Source of the DNA: an uncultured Methylococcaceae bacterium
GTDB lineage: Bacteria; Pseudomonadota; Gammaproteobacteria; Methylococcales; Methylomonadaceae
Assembly: GCA_913056195.1 (NCBI GenBank)
Contig: CAJXMF010000028.1
Location: forward strand, 1-37,389
Direction: 5' to 3'
DNA length: 37,389 nucleotides
Part shown: positions 16,708 through 27,186 of the stretch, piece by piece
How the letters are laid out: every line of letters begins with the position of its first letter
Numbering within the stretch: position 1 is the first letter of the stretch
Made by a program: the position numbers and the translations under genes
Notes under the pieces: model-generated
The model's database searches: none
Told to the model about the DNA's origin: nothing
The model's input: the letters and a program-made list of their open reading frames with translations, nothing else

Positions 16708-17727
16708 CTATCGGGAAATAGCCTTTAAAATTTCCGTAATCAAGTGCGGACCGCGATAAATCAGGCCACTGTAGATTTGTACCAGTTTAGCGCCGGCTTC
16801 GATTTTCTCTTTGGCATCTTGCCCGCTTAAAATACCGCCAGCGGCGATAATCGGTAATGCACCGCCTAATTCTTCGGCCATTTTTTTGACCACGGTCGTT
16901 GATTTTTCTTTGACGGGCGCACCACTTAAACCGCCGTTTTCGCTGGCCAGCGGATGGTCTGCGATAGCCGTCCGCTCAATTGTCGTATTCGTAGCGATAA
17001 CGCCATCAATCGCCAATGATTTTAACAGGGAAGCAATGTGCTGGATTTCATCATCGTTCAGGTCAGGCGCAATTTTAACCACTAACGGCACATAATGGCC
17101 GTGTTGCTGCTGTAATCTTAACTGTGTATCTTTTAATGCCAATAATAAACGGCTTATTTCCTCGCCTTGCTGCAACTTACGCAGGTTTTTTGTGTTGGGC
17201 GAGGAAATATTAATGGTGATGTAACTGGCGTAAGGGTAGCTTTTTTCAAGGCCGATTAAATAGTCATCGACCGCCTTTTCCAGTGGTGTATCGAAATTCT
17301 TGCCGATATTGATGCCGAGCACACCCCGGAAACAGGCCTGTTTGACCTGTTCGATCAAATGGTCGATACCTTTGTTGTTAAAGCCCATACGATTGAGAAT
17401 AGCCTGGTGTTCGGGCAGACGAAACAGACGCGGTTTCGGGTTACCGGGCTGCGGGCGGGGCGTAACGGTGCCAATTTCGATAAAGCCAAAACCCAATGCG
17501 GCCAGCGCATCAATATAATCACCGTTTTTATCCAGCCCTGCGGCCAGTCCGACAGGATTATCAAAATGCAGTCCCATCACCTCAATCGGTTGTTCTGTGT
17601 TCTGTGCTTTGAACAAGGGCGACAGGCCGGATTGATAGGCCTGCTTTAAGCCTTCCAGCGTAATATGATGCGCGCGTTCAGGGTCGAGTTGAAATAAGAG
17701 CGGGCGCAGTAGCGGATAAATATTCAT
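16708..17727 (-). CDS. pyrD: Dihydroorotate dehydrogenase (quinone), class 2
   Basis: The 339-residue product oxidises dihydroorotate to orotate in pyrimidine synthesis, passing electrons to quinone at the inner membrane. It has the class 2 N-terminal amphipathic helix ([18 protein letters not shown]), then [11 protein letters not shown], the FMN and substrate regions [19 protein letters not shown] (with the catalytic Ser at about 175), VKIAPDL, TNTT and IAAGGI. Length is normal. Its ATG overlaps the stop of the upstream thiO gene as ATGA, so translation is probably coupled. A GTTCCCAA palindrome pair follows the stop and could end transcription. Confidence 0.97.
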   Translation of the reverse strand: MNIYPLLRPLLFQLDPERAHHITLEGLKQAYQSGLSPLFKAQNTEQPIEVMGLHFDNPVGLAAGLDKNGDYIDALAALGFGFIEIGTVTPRPQPGNPKPRLFRLPEHQAILNRMGFNNKGIDHLIEQVKQACFRGVLGINIGKNFDTPLEKAVDDYLIGLEKSYPYASYITINISSPNTKNLRKLQQGEEISRLLLALKDTQLRLQQQHGHYVPLVVKIAPDLNDDEIQHIASLLKSLAIDGVIATNTTIERTAIADHPLASENGGLSGAPVKEKSTTVVKKMAEELGGALPIIAAGGILSGQDAKEKIEAGAKLVQIYSGLIYRGPHLITEILKAISR

Positions 17728-18821
17728 TGATAGTCTTTAAGCTGATAGGGTTCAGGGTTTAGCAAGGGGGGGCGATCCAGAATCAAGTCGGCAAGCAGCC
17801 GGGCCGATGCCGGCCCCATGCCGAGACCGTTACGAAAATGGCCGGCATTGATGCTCAGATTATCAATGTCTGGATGTAAGCTGATACAGGGTATGCCCTC
17901 ATCGCTGCCCGGACGCAGACCTGCCCAGTGATGGCTCACCGGGTAATCTTTTAAAGCCGGCAATATTGCGGTGGCGAATTGATAAAGCTGTTGCCGCGCC
18001 GTATCGCTGGTGTGTTTGTCAAAGCCTGCATCTTCCACCGTGCTGCCGGCCAAAATCTTGCCATCCTGCCGTGGAATCAAATAGCGGTCGTGTTCAAGCA
18101 CCATAAAGGGCAGGAGCTCAGGTTGGCTGTCAAATAACAACATCTGGCCTTTTACAGGCTTTATCGCCGGGGGCGGCGTGATGTCAGGGAGTAAATGCGC
18201 AAACAGGGTCGATGTCCAGGCGCCGGTCGTCACCACCAGGTGACCAGGGCTGAATGTTTTGTCCTGAGCCAGTAGCTGGGTAATGTGCTGGTTTTGGTGC
18301 TTGATCGTATGCACCTGGCAATGCTCAAAAAAAATGACGCCACGCTGTTGCAATGTGGTTTTGAGTGCTTTCAGCAAGCGCGGATTACGCGCCTGAGCAA
18401 TATCAGGCAGCCATAGCGGCTGATCGAAATGGCACTCCAACGCCGGATGAAATGGCGCCTCCGGGAGTTGATAGCGGATTTGGTAACGCCGACACCAGTC
18501 CAGTGCGGCCGGGCGATCGGGCAATGCACTCAGCAACAGACCGCTGACAACAAATTCAGGGTCGATATGGCTTTGCGCTAACAGATCGGCGGCTAAATCA
18601 GGATAAAGCGCGAGGCTGGCGACAGCCAGATCGCTGATGCTGCTCGCTTGTCGCCAGGGATAGAGCGGCAGCAAAATACCGCCCCCAGCCCAGGACGATT
18701 CACGGCCGACCGCTGAAATATCGACAATACACACGCTAAAACCGGCCTGCGACAGTTCATAGGCTGTCAAAAGGCCGCTGATGCCGCCGCCGAGAATGGA
18801 AAAATCAAATCGTTCGCTCAT
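17724..18821 (-). CDS. thiO: Glycine oxidase ThiO-type FAD-dependent oxidoreductase
   Basis: The 365-residue product is a DadA/ThiO-type amine oxidase. The FAD-binding motif [13 protein letters not shown] is at residues 11-23, followed by [17 protein letters not shown], which is typical of ThiO. Later segments [41 protein letters not shown] and [19 protein letters not shown] complete the family pattern. ThiO oxidises glycine to iminoglycine for the thiazole ring of thiamine. No other thi gene is near, so a role in general amine oxidation is possible. It is the first gene of a two-gene unit with pyrD. No clear ribosome-binding site precedes the ATG. Confidence 0.88.
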   Translation of the reverse strand: MSERFDFSILGGGISGLLTAYELSQAGFSVCIVDISAVGRESSWAGGGILLPLYPWRQASSISDLAVASLALYPDLAADLLAQSHIDPEFVVSGLLLSALPDRPAALDWCRRYQIRYQLPEAPFHPALECHFDQPLWLPDIAQARNPRLLKALKTTLQQRGVIFFEHCQVHTIKHQNQHITQLLAQDKTFSPGHLVVTTGAWTSTLFAHLLPDITPPPAIKPVKGQMLLFDSQPELLPFMVLEHDRYLIPRQDGKILAGSTVEDAGFDKHTSDTARQQLYQFATAILPALKDYPVSHHWAGLRPGSDEGIPCISLHPDIDNLSINAGHFRNGLGMGPASARLLADLILDRPPLLNPEPYQLKDYQ

Positions 18822-19022
18822 TACAAGAAGTCACCATGAGGTTTAGAAGATTACGCAGCTCACACAAGGGTGGGCAGGGTGCTAAGTTAGCACGAAAAAC
18901 GTGGCAGAAAAACCGTTGTTCAGATGGCGGGGTCTGTTGTTTTTTTTTAACAAGCTAAAAAGAAAATCAAGTGAGTGGCTTAATCTATTGAAATATAAAG
19001 ATAAAAAAAATCACATTAAAAC

Positions 19023-19051
19023 TTGTACGGAAAAGGTTTTGTTGCTATTAT
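19023..19051 (+). promoter_or_regulatory. Candidate promoter of the outer-membrane barrel gene
   Basis: TTGTAC (19023-19028) and TATTAT (19046-19051) are 17 bases apart and 79 bases before the start codon. The -35 matches consensus at only three positions. The rest of the 308-base gap after thiO is AT-rich and shows no gene I can support. Confidence 0.35.
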
Positions 19052-19129
19052 TACTCACGAGTAAAAAACCTGTGTTGCATATAAGCAAATGCAGTTCGAT
19101 AACAACAACCTCTGAGGGGGGGACTTTTT

Positions 19130-19984
19130 ATGAGCATTAAAAAAACAAAACTGGCCTTAGGTATCGCCGGTGCTACACTGGCCATCGCCTCATCATCGGC
19201 TATGGCACATTCAAAAGCTGAGCGCATCGCGGATGCAACCGCCAAAAAAACCGCCGCATTGGAAGCGCAGGTTCAGCAAATGGCGAGCATGATGCAATCC
19301 ATGCAAGCTGAATTAAGCCGGGTTAAAGCACAAGCGTCAACAGCGGTCGGCAGCAACGCACAAAAACTGCAGGAGCTGGATCAATGGATGTCTTCGGTTA
19401 GAAGTGCGCCGGTTCATGTCGCCAGCAAAGACAATCTGATTGCATTCCGTGGCGGTTGGATGCATTTTAATGATAACCGGAATGGTACTGGAACGTTAGG
19501 TACTTTCAGTCCAATAAAGACTGATAGAGACGCTCATTATTATGGTGGCGCCATTGATTTCAATGTGAATAACGATCTGTTCGGTTTTATGGATCATACC
19601 TCGTTTGCAATGGAGTTAGGGCTGGAATATGCCCAAATTGCAAAGTCTAAACCAAATGGTCTTGGTACCATAGGGGCAAATCAGCAAGCGGCTGATGTTA
19701 ATCAATTGAGAATTAACATCTCGCCAAAAATCAAATTCATGCATGGCAGCAAATTAAGACCATGGATTATCCCTGCCGGTCTGGATATTAACATCATCAG
19801 CCCACCATCTTCAGCAATTACCGTATTGAACACCGGTATGCAGTTTGGTGCGGGTGTGAACTATGAATTGTTCAATGGTATCGTTGCCGGTGTTGACGGC
19901 CGTTATCACCATAGTTTCGATAATATCGATGGCGTCGATACTGATGGCTTCACCCTGGGTGGATCACTCGGTTTCAGATTCTAA
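19130..19984 (+). CDS. Outer-membrane beta-barrel protein with N-terminal coiled coil
   Basis: The 284-residue product has a clear Sec signal (residues 1-26, cleavage after SSAMA). Residues 30-66 form a probable coiled coil (ATAKKTAALEAQVQQMASMM then QSMQAELSRVKAQ). The rest alternates polar and hydrophobic residues as in a small beta barrel, with aromatic belts, and ends in GGSLGFRF, a terminal Phe as used for Bam-dependent insertion. A GAGGGGGGG ribosome-binding site lies seven bases before the ATG and a strong terminator follows, so this is a single-gene, probably well-expressed unit. Function (porin, adhesin or structural) is unknown. Confidence 0.85.
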   Translation: MSIKKTKLALGIAGATLAIASSSAMAHSKAERIADATAKKTAALEAQVQQMASMMQSMQAELSRVKAQASTAVGSNAQKLQELDQWMSSVRSAPVHVASKDNLIAFRGGWMHFNDNRNGTGTLGTFSPIKTDRDAHYYGGAIDFNVNNDLFGFMDHTSFAMELGLEYAQIAKSKPNGLGTIGANQQAADVNQLRINISPKIKFMHGSKLRPWIIPAGLDINIISPPSSAITVLNTGMQFGAGVNYELFNGIVAGVDGRYHHSFDNIDGVDTDGFTLGGSLGFRF

Positions 19985-20010
19985 GTCAGTTAACTTAAAA
20001 ACTACCAGAC

Positions 20011-20039
20011 AAAGGGAAGGGTAATACCTTCCCTTTTTT
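20011..20039 (+). terminator. Intrinsic terminator of the outer-membrane barrel gene
   Basis: A 10-bp perfect stem (20011-20020 with 20027-20036), a 6-base loop and a T-run make a classic terminator 26 bases after the stop codon. Confidence 0.93.
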
Positions 20040-20109
20040 GTTTCTGGCGTGCTGGAATCCTGGGCGTTAAGATGGTAAAGTTCAGCCCTTTAAAAAATCG
20101 TTCAAGCTC

Positions 20110-20550
20110 ATGAAAATGCAAAATCCTGTCACAAAAACACTGCAAACGGCGCTGTTGATGATTTCTGTTGCTGTATGGCTGTCGGCCTGTTCTGACGACA
20201 AGCCGAAAACAACACTGAAAAAAGCCGCGCATAATTCGTTTGATCATTCGCATGGCGCCGAGGTCACGGATTTGGTCAAGCATAAATTCGAGCATAAATT
20301 TGCCGATCAGTGCGTTGCGCGGGAAATCAAACGTTCGGCGAATCCCGATGTGGATAAAAAACGCTATGCCAAACCCTGTATGTGTATTGCCCGATTTATG
20401 ATGAAAGACCTGACGGCTGTCGAGGCGGAAAAGTTTTTAAAAGAAAATGAAAACACCCAATCCATGCGTATCCGTTTTGATAATGCGGCCTATCATTGTT
20501 TGCAGGAAAAAGCGCACCCAAAAGGGCCTAAGCTGTTTGGCAAACGTTGA
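20110..20550 (+). CDS. Small predicted lipoprotein of unknown function
   Basis: The 146-residue product has an N-terminal signal with a lipobox (VWLSAC, Cys27). The mature part is charged, begins with a His-rich linker (FDHSHGAE), and has four further cysteines at about 68, 90, 92 and 129, including a CMC pair, which may form disulfides or bind metal. I do not recognise the family. Two Met codons (20110 and 20116) could start it and no clear ribosome-binding site is seen. A 12-base unit, CGTTGAGTGTAA, is duplicated in tandem across the stop codon and gives further in-frame stops. Confidence 0.75.
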   Translation: MKMQNPVTKTLQTALLMISVAVWLSACSDDKPKTTLKKAAHNSFDHSHGAEVTDLVKHKFEHKFADQCVAREIKRSANPDVDKKRYAKPCMCIARFMMKDLTAVEAEKFLKENENTQSMRIRFDNAAYHCLQEKAHPKGPKLFGKR

Positions 20551-20608
20551 GTGTAACGTTGAGTGTAATGGTAGACAGTTGTTGCCGAGATGGCAGACAT
20601 AACAGTAA

Positions 20609-20660
20609 CGCTCCTACAATACTCAATGCAATCCATACCCCGTAGGAGCGACTTTAGTCG
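20609..20660. repeat. GTAGGAGCG-type palindromic repeat
   Basis: CGCTCCTAC near 20609 pairs with GTAGGAGCG (20642-20650). A nested CGACT/AGTCG hairpin follows. This resembles the common GTAGGAGCGACTTTAGTCGC repeat family of gammaproteobacteria. It begins the 522-base gap between the lipoprotein gene and hemL, in which I find only repeats and no gene. Confidence 0.65.
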
Positions 20661-20787
20661 CGATCAAAGCGTTATGTATCATTAAACCATTTGGCGTGAC
20701 AAAAATATCAAACCGCGTAACATCAGATATTTATCTATCCTGAATGGGCGCTGTACTGGTTTTGTAAACACGCTAAAAGTTAAAATA

Positions 20788-20860
20788 TGAATTAAGAGCA
20801 ACCCCTGATTCCTAACCGTTTTATATCAAATACCAATAACTACATACAGCGCCTAATTCA
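20788..20860. repeat. TGAATTAAGA-ended small repeat, copy 1
   Basis: This 73-base unit starts TGAATTAAGA and ends with a slightly changed inverse (CTAATTCA). Its interior is similar to 20990-21051, sharing a CAA-CCCTGA block, CCGTTT, ATATCAAATA and ATAACTACA. Confidence 0.65.
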
Positions 20861-20867
20861 CATTTGT

Positions 20868-20976
20868 GAAGCAGAGCTTCTAAACCCAGCATTCCCAAAC
20901 GGAGTTTAGGAACGAGAATAAGAGGTATTGCATCAAAGGTTGGGCCGTGTCGGGTGGATAAGCGCAGCGCATCCAC
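20868..20976. repeat. Dispersed repeats between the two TGAATTAAGA units
   Basis: 20868-20918 is a diverged copy of 16649-16699 (GTTCCCAA type). 20953-20976 is nearly the reverse complement of 14697-14721 (GGTGGAT palindrome). Together with the flanking units they make a composite nest of repeats upstream of hemL. Confidence 0.65.
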
Positions 20977-20989
20977 GCGGATTCAAATA

Positions 20990-21051
20990 TGAATTAAGAA
21001 CAAACCCTGACCGTTTGATATCAAATATCTATAACTACAGATCTTAATTCA
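20990..21051. repeat. TGAATTAAGA-ended small repeat, copy 2
   Basis: This 62-base unit has perfect 10-bp ends, TGAATTAAGA and TCTTAATTCA. It is a shorter relative of the unit at 20788-20860 in the same orientation. It stops 21 bases before the hemL start codon, so it must lie in or overlap the hemL promoter or leader. Confidence 0.68.
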
Positions 21052-21072
21052 CACTAAAGTATTCGGTTATTT

Positions 21073-22353
21073 ATGACACAAGCAAAAGATTTATTTGAGC
21101 AGGCCAAACAATTCATTCCCGGCGGTGTTAATTCGCCCGTGCGTGCTTTTAACGGCGTCGGTGGCACACCTGTGTACATCGACAGTGCCTCTGGCCCCTA
21201 TGTTGTTGATAGCGAAGGGCGGCGTTATATTGATTATGTGGGATCATGGGGGCCGATGATTTTAGGCCATGCCCATGCCGATGTGATTGATGCGGTTAAA
21301 AAGACGGCTGAAAAAGGCTTGAGTTTTGGCGCGCCCACCGAGCTTGAAACGCGGATGGCGGCCAAAGTCTGCGAACTGCTGCCATCGGTGGAGAAAGTAC
21401 GCATGGTCAGCTCCGGAACCGAGGCGACCATGAGTGCATTACGCCTGGCGCGGGGCTTTACCGGTCGCGATAAAATCGTCAAGTTTGAAGGCTGTTACCA
21501 TGGTCATTCCGATGCCTTGCTGGTGAAAGCCGGATCCGGTGCATTGACCTTGGGCGTGCCGAGTTCACCGGGTGTTCCGGCTTCGGTGGCGGCCGACACC
21601 ATTACCCTGGTTTACAATGACAGTGAAGCCGTCAAAGCGGCATTTGCCGAATCGGGCGAACAGATTGCCTGCATTATTGTGGAGCCGGTGGCAGGCAATA
21701 TGAACTGTATTCCGCCTGAGCCGGGTTTTTTACAGACCTTGCGGGACGTCTGTGACCGTTATGGCAGTGTATTGATTTTTGACGAAGTGATGACCGGCTT
21801 TCGGGTTGGCTTGAACAGTGCCCAAGGCTTGTATGGCATTACGCCCGACATGACAACGCTGGGTAAAATTATTGGCGGTGGCATGCCGGTTGGTGCATTT
21901 GGCGGCAAGCACGAAATCATGGATTATCTGGCGCCGTCAGGCTCAGTTTATCAGGCCGGTACATTGTCGGGGAATCCGGTGGCGATGGCGGCCGGTTTAA
22001 AAACGCTGGAGCTTATTTCCGCGCCTGGATTTTATGAGGCCTTGCAGATCAAAACAGAAACCCTGGTCAGCGGCATTCGGCAAGCGGCGGCACAGGCCGG
22101 GGTGGCGATGACCAGTAATCAGGTCGGCGGCATGTTCGGCCTGTTCTTCAGCGAAGCCGAAAACATCAGCCGTTTTGAGCAGGTGATGCAATGCGATCAG
22201 GAACGCTTTAAACGCTTTTTTCATGGCATGTTGGCGGAAGGTGTTTATCTGGCACCATCGGCATTTGAAGCCGGATTTGTCTCGGCCGCGCATGATGACG
22301 CGGTGCTGGCACAAACCATCGAGGCGGCCACGCGCGTCTTCAGTCGCCTGTAA
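21073..22353 (+). CDS. hemL: Glutamate-1-semialdehyde 2,1-aminomutase
   Basis: The 426-residue product converts glutamate 1-semialdehyde to 5-aminolevulinate, the C5 route to haem, using pyridoxal phosphate. The cofactor lysine is Lys265 in [17 protein letters not shown]. Other family segments are [35 protein letters not shown] and [10 protein letters not shown]. Length is exactly typical. No ribosome-binding site is evident before the ATG, and the upstream DNA is a nest of repeats. Its stop codon directly abuts the rmuC start (TAAATG), which suggests co-transcription and coupled translation. Confidence 0.98.
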   Translation: MTQAKDLFEQAKQFIPGGVNSPVRAFNGVGGTPVYIDSASGPYVVDSEGRRYIDYVGSWGPMILGHAHADVIDAVKKTAEKGLSFGAPTELETRMAAKVCELLPSVEKVRMVSSGTEATMSALRLARGFTGRDKIVKFEGCYHGHSDALLVKAGSGALTLGVPSSPGVPASVAADTITLVYNDSEAVKAAFAESGEQIACIIVEPVAGNMNCIPPEPGFLQTLRDVCDRYGSVLIFDEVMTGFRVGLNSAQGLYGITPDMTTLGKIIGGGMPVGAFGGKHEIMDYLAPSGSVYQAGTLSGNPVAMAAGLKTLELISAPGFYEALQIKTETLVSGIRQAAAQAGVAMTSNQVGGMFGLFFSEAENISRFEQVMQCDQERFKRFFHGMLAEGVYLAPSAFEAGFVSAAHDDAVLAQTIEAATRVFSRL

Positions 22354-23712
22354 ATGGAGAGCTGGGCTCAAGTATGGCCGTTGCTGGCGGCGGGTAGTGG
22401 TTTTGTGCTGGCCGGGGTGGTTTTTGGCACGGTGATGCGGCGGCAACAGCAGCAGTTGATGGACTTGAATCAACAGCTTGAGCAACAACGGCAGCTCAGT
22501 CAGGAAAGCGCGGTACAGCAGGCGATTTATGAAGAAAAGCTGCAAGGGTTGCAGCAGATCAGTGATGAATTGTCCGCTGCGCAAAAGCAGTTGTTGGCGA
22601 TACAGACAGAAAATGCGGAATTAAAAACCCGCTTGCAGGAACAGCTTAAAAATCATCAACAGCAGGTCGAGCTGTTGCAGTCTGCCGAGCAACAATTAAA
22701 ACATCAGTTTGAAAATCTGGCGCAGCGCATTTTTGAACAGCGCAGCAAGACATTCAGTGAGCAGAATCAGGCCAGTATCGAACACCTGTTGACACCATTA
22801 CGTGAGCAATTTGGCGAATTTAAAAGTCGCCTCGAAACCCTGTATGATCACGAAAGCAAGGATCGTATCTCACTGCGTGAAGAAATCGTCCAGCTGCGCC
22901 GAGATACGGCCAAAATGAACCAGGAAGCCTTGAATCTGACCCGGGCCTTGAAGGGCGATAAAAAAATTCAGGGCAACTGGGGTGAGATGGTGCTGGAAAA
23001 GGTTCTGGAGCAATCCGGCCTGCGTAAGGACGTGGAATATGAAACCCAGACCGCTTTGCGTGATAACGAGAATAGGCTGTTCAAGCCTGATGTGATTGTG
23101 CGGCTGCCGGAAGAAAAAGATGTGGTCATCGATTCCAAGGTCTCGTTGCTTGATTATGAACACTATTGCAATACGGATGATGATGACGAACGTGTGGCGG
23201 CGCTGAAGGCGCATGTCGAAGCCGTCAGGGCGCATATCAAAACCTTGAGCGGCAAGGACTATTCACATTTGAAGGGCTTGCGATCGCTGGATTTTGTGTT
23301 GTTGTTTATGCCGATCGAAGCGGCGTTTATGGCCGCGTTTCAGGCCGATGAAAAGCTGTTTAATGAGGCTTTTGAGCATAAAATTGTGGTTGTTACGCCG
23401 ACAACCTTGCTGGCGACATTGCGCACAGTACAGAATATCTGGCGCTACGAGCGACAGAATGAAAATGCCCGCTTGATCGCAGACCGGGCCGGAGCCTTGT
23501 ATGACAAACTGCGTGGCTTTGCCGAAGATCTGGAAAAATTAGGGAATCAATTGGCGACGGTAAACAAAACCTATGATGATGCGATGAATAAACTGACCCA
23601 TGGCCGCGGGAATTTAATCGCGCAGGCGATCAAGTTTGAAGAACTGGGTGTCAAGGTGAAAAAGAAACTGCCCAAAACCCTCACAGAGCGGGCAAATCTG
23701 GCCGATGAATAA
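22354..23712 (+). CDS. rmuC: DNA recombination protein RmuC
   Basis: The 452-residue product begins with a hydrophobic membrane anchor (about 8-27), continues with a long Gln-rich coiled coil (30-160), and ends with the RmuC domain: KIQGNWGEMVLEKVLEQSGL, FKPDVIVRLPEEKDVVIDSK and FMPIEAAFMAA. The domain has a PD-(D/E)xK-like fold; in E. coli RmuC limits inversion at short inverted repeats, which is of interest in a region so rich in them. The start codon follows the hemL stop with no gap. The gene ends 29 bases before tgt. Confidence 0.95.
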   Translation: MESWAQVWPLLAAGSGFVLAGVVFGTVMRRQQQQLMDLNQQLEQQRQLSQESAVQQAIYEEKLQGLQQISDELSAAQKQLLAIQTENAELKTRLQEQLKNHQQQVELLQSAEQQLKHQFENLAQRIFEQRSKTFSEQNQASIEHLLTPLREQFGEFKSRLETLYDHESKDRISLREEIVQLRRDTAKMNQEALNLTRALKGDKKIQGNWGEMVLEKVLEQSGLRKDVEYETQTALRDNENRLFKPDVIVRLPEEKDVVIDSKVSLLDYEHYCNTDDDDERVAALKAHVEAVRAHIKTLSGKDYSHLKGLRSLDFVLLFMPIEAAFMAAFQADEKLFNEAFEHKIVVVTPTTLLATLRTVQNIWRYERQNENARLIADRAGALYDKLRGFAEDLEKLGNQLATVNKTYDDAMNKLTHGRGNLIAQAIKFEELGVKVKKKLPKTLTERANLADE

Positions 23713-23726
23713 ATACAATTTTCTGA

Positions 23727-24857
<1,131 letters not shown>

Positions 24858-24921
24858 TAGCCCGGTTTTTCTGTCGCCTTTTAAATGGCAGTCAACTTAA
24901 ATATTATACGAGAGGATAACC

Positions 24922-25272
24922 ATGAGTTTCTTGATTTCCGATGCGGCCGCAGCCGCCGCAGCCCCTGCAGCACAACAACCGGGTTTTGAAGCCATGTTGT
25001 TCCCGTTGGGGATTTTGGTATTTTTCTATTTTTTGTTTATTCGTCCGCAATCGAAGCGTAATAAAGAACAAAAAGAAATGTTGGCGGCTTTGAGCAAAGG
25101 CCATGAAGTCGCGACCAGTGGCGGCATTGTCGGCAAAGTTGTTGATCTGGACGAGAACTTTGTACGGCTGGAAGTGGATGACAATGCGCATTTGACGATT
25201 CAGCGTCATGCGATTGCCAGCATGATGCCCAAAGGCACCTACAAAACCCTGAAAAAGAAAAATAAAGCATAA
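24922..25272 (+). CDS. yajC: Sec translocon accessory protein YajC
   Basis: The 116-residue product has an Ala-rich N-terminus, one membrane segment (about 27-43, ending FYFLFIRPQSKR) and the conserved cytoplasmic part KGHEVATSGGIVGKVV. It associates with SecDF at the inner membrane. GAGAGGA lies six bases before the ATG. It sits 64 bases after tgt and 47 before secD, in the standard order. Confidence 0.97.
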   Translation: MSFLISDAAAAAAAPAAQQPGFEAMLFPLGILVFFYFLFIRPQSKRNKEQKEMLAALSKGHEVATSGGIVGKVVDLDENFVRLEVDDNAHLTIQRHAIASMMPKGTYKTLKKKNKA

Positions 25273-25319
25273 GCACAGGTACCGACACCAAATAATCTAC
25301 ATCGTTTGATGGAATAACA

Positions 25320-27164
25320 ATGCAAAACCATTTCCCCGTATGGAAAAATATTTTGATTCTGACCGTGCTTGTGGTCGGAATTTTATACGCATTACCGAAT
25401 CTTTATGGTAATGACCCGGCCGTTCAATTATCGTCGACCACGTCAACTGCACTGAAACCCGCTAAAGTGGATGACATCAAGGCGATTTTGCAACACGCCG
25501 GTTTAACCCCGAAAGCCATTGAGTTTGAAAATGGCCGTATTCTGGTACGTTTCGATGATACCGAAAAACAATTGCAGGCCGCCGATTTACTGCGTGAAAA
25601 AGTGACGGATAATATCACCGTCGCCTTAAATCTGGCGCCTTCTACACCGGAATGGTTACGCGCGATTGGCGCTAAACCGATGTATTTAGGTCTGGATTTA
25701 CGCGGCGGCGTTCACTTCTTGCTGGAAGTGGATATGGATGCGGCGGTAAGGCAAGCGGAAGAGCGCTATTACAGCGATATTCGGTCGGCGTTGAGAACGG
25801 CAAAAATACGTTATCGTTCAGTCGTTCGCGAAAACGGTGCGATAAAAGTCGTGCTGAAAAATGCGCAAGACAAAGACAGGGCATTGGCGGATTTAGATAA
25901 GGAATTTCGTAATCTGGTTATTGAAGACGTCGATGATGTGACTTTAGTGGCCAAAATCTCTGAACAGGAACAAAAAGAAATCAAAAAATTTGCCCTGGAT
26001 CAGAATATGACAACCTTGCGTAACCGGGTGAATGAAATCGGCGTGGCCGAACCTGTGATTCAGCAACAGGGCGACAACCGAATTGTCGTTCAGCTGCCCG
26101 GCGTACAAGACACCGCGCGGGCCAAGGAAATTTTAGGTACCACGGCAACGCTGGAATATCGGCTGGTCGATACCGAGCATGATGTTCAGAAGGCGTTGGC
26201 CGGACGGGTGCCCGTGGGCAGTAAATTGTATTATGAGAAAAACGGGCAGCCGATTTTACTCAAGCGCCGTGTCATTGTCACCGGTGACCAGATTGTCGAT
26301 GCCTCTTCCGGTCTCGACCAGAATGGTTCGGCAGCGGTGTTTATCACGTTGAACGGTGTCGGCGCCAAAAAAATGGGCAAATTTACCCGGGATCATATCG
26401 GCAAGCCGATGGCCGTGGTGTTTATCGAATATAAAAGCAAAACCCGTGTCGTTGACGGCAAGAAAGTTCGCCGTAAAGAAAAAGTTGAAAAAGTGATCAG
26501 TGTCGCGACCATTCGTGATGCGTTCAGTAAACGCTTTCAAACTACAGGACTCGATAGCCCGCAGGAAGCCCGCAATCTCGCCTTATTGTTGAGAGCCGGT
26601 GCACTGGCGGCACCCGTCGATATTGTTGAAGAACGCACGGTCGGGCCAAGCCTGGGGCAGGATAATATCAACAAAGGCATGATGTCGGTCGTTGTTGGCT
26701 TTTTACTGGTACTGGTTTTTATGGCGGTGTACTACAAGGTGTTCGGCCTGGTGGCAAATGCGGCATTAGCATTTAACCTGGTTCTGATTGTTGCCTTGTT
26801 ATCCCTGTTGCAGGCCACTCTGACATTGCCCGGTATCGCCGGGATTGTATTGACAGTAGGGATGGCGGTGGATGCCAATGTGCTTATTTTTGAGCGGATC
26901 AAAGAAGAACTGAAACTCGGAAACAGTCCGCAGCCGAGTATTTATATCGGCTATGAAAAAGCCTTTACCACCATTCTCGATGCCAATATTACAACCCTGC
27001 TGGTGGCTTTGGTGCTGTTTGGGTTTGGTACCGGGCCGATTAAAGGCTTTGCAGTCACCTTGTCGCTGGGGATTTTAACCTCGATGTTTACGGCAATCCT
27101 GGGGACGCGGATGCTGATTAACTGGATTTATGGCGGACGACGCATCGAAAAACTGTCTATCTGA
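25320..27164 (+). CDS. secD: Protein translocase subunit SecD
   Basis: The 614-residue product uses the proton motive force to help pull proteins out of the Sec channel. A first membrane segment (10-28) leads to a large periplasmic domain with the P1 signature MYLGLDLRGGVHFLLEVDMD, then NRVNEIGVAEPVIQQQGDNR, and the base region LRAGALAAPVDIVEERTVGP. Five C-terminal membrane helices follow, with GMAVDANVLIFERIKEEL. Length is typical. It runs directly into secF with a 22-base gap. Confidence 0.98.
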   Translation: MQNHFPVWKNILILTVLVVGILYALPNLYGNDPAVQLSSTTSTALKPAKVDDIKAILQHAGLTPKAIEFENGRILVRFDDTEKQLQAADLLREKVTDNITVALNLAPSTPEWLRAIGAKPMYLGLDLRGGVHFLLEVDMDAAVRQAEERYYSDIRSALRTAKIRYRSVVRENGAIKVVLKNAQDKDRALADLDKEFRNLVIEDVDDVTLVAKISEQEQKEIKKFALDQNMTTLRNRVNEIGVAEPVIQQQGDNRIVVQLPGVQDTARAKEILGTTATLEYRLVDTEHDVQKALAGRVPVGSKLYYEKNGQPILLKRRVIVTGDQIVDASSGLDQNGSAAVFITLNGVGAKKMGKFTRDHIGKPMAVVFIEYKSKTRVVDGKKVRRKEKVEKVISVATIRDAFSKRFQTTGLDSPQEARNLALLLRAGALAAPVDIVEERTVGPSLGQDNINKGMMSVVVGFLLVLVFMAVYYKVFGLVANAALAFNLVLIVALLSLLQATLTLPGIAGIVLTVGMAVDANVLIFERIKEELKLGNSPQPSIYIGYEKAFTTILDANITTLLVALVLFGFGTGPIKGFAVTLSLGILTSMFTAILGTRMLINWIYGGRRIEKLSI

Positions 27165-27186
27165 AGCCTCGGAAAAGAAGATTACC

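Noticed and set aside
18901-19140. 79-codon open frame from GTG before the barrel gene
   Set aside because: Low-complexity Lys/Leu content, no ribosome-binding site, and it runs over the strong ribosome-binding site and start of the real gene.
21997-22584. 195-codon minus-strand open frame spanning the hemL-rmuC junction
   Set aside because: Shadow of two secure genes; composition (His, Gln, Arg rich) is artefactual.
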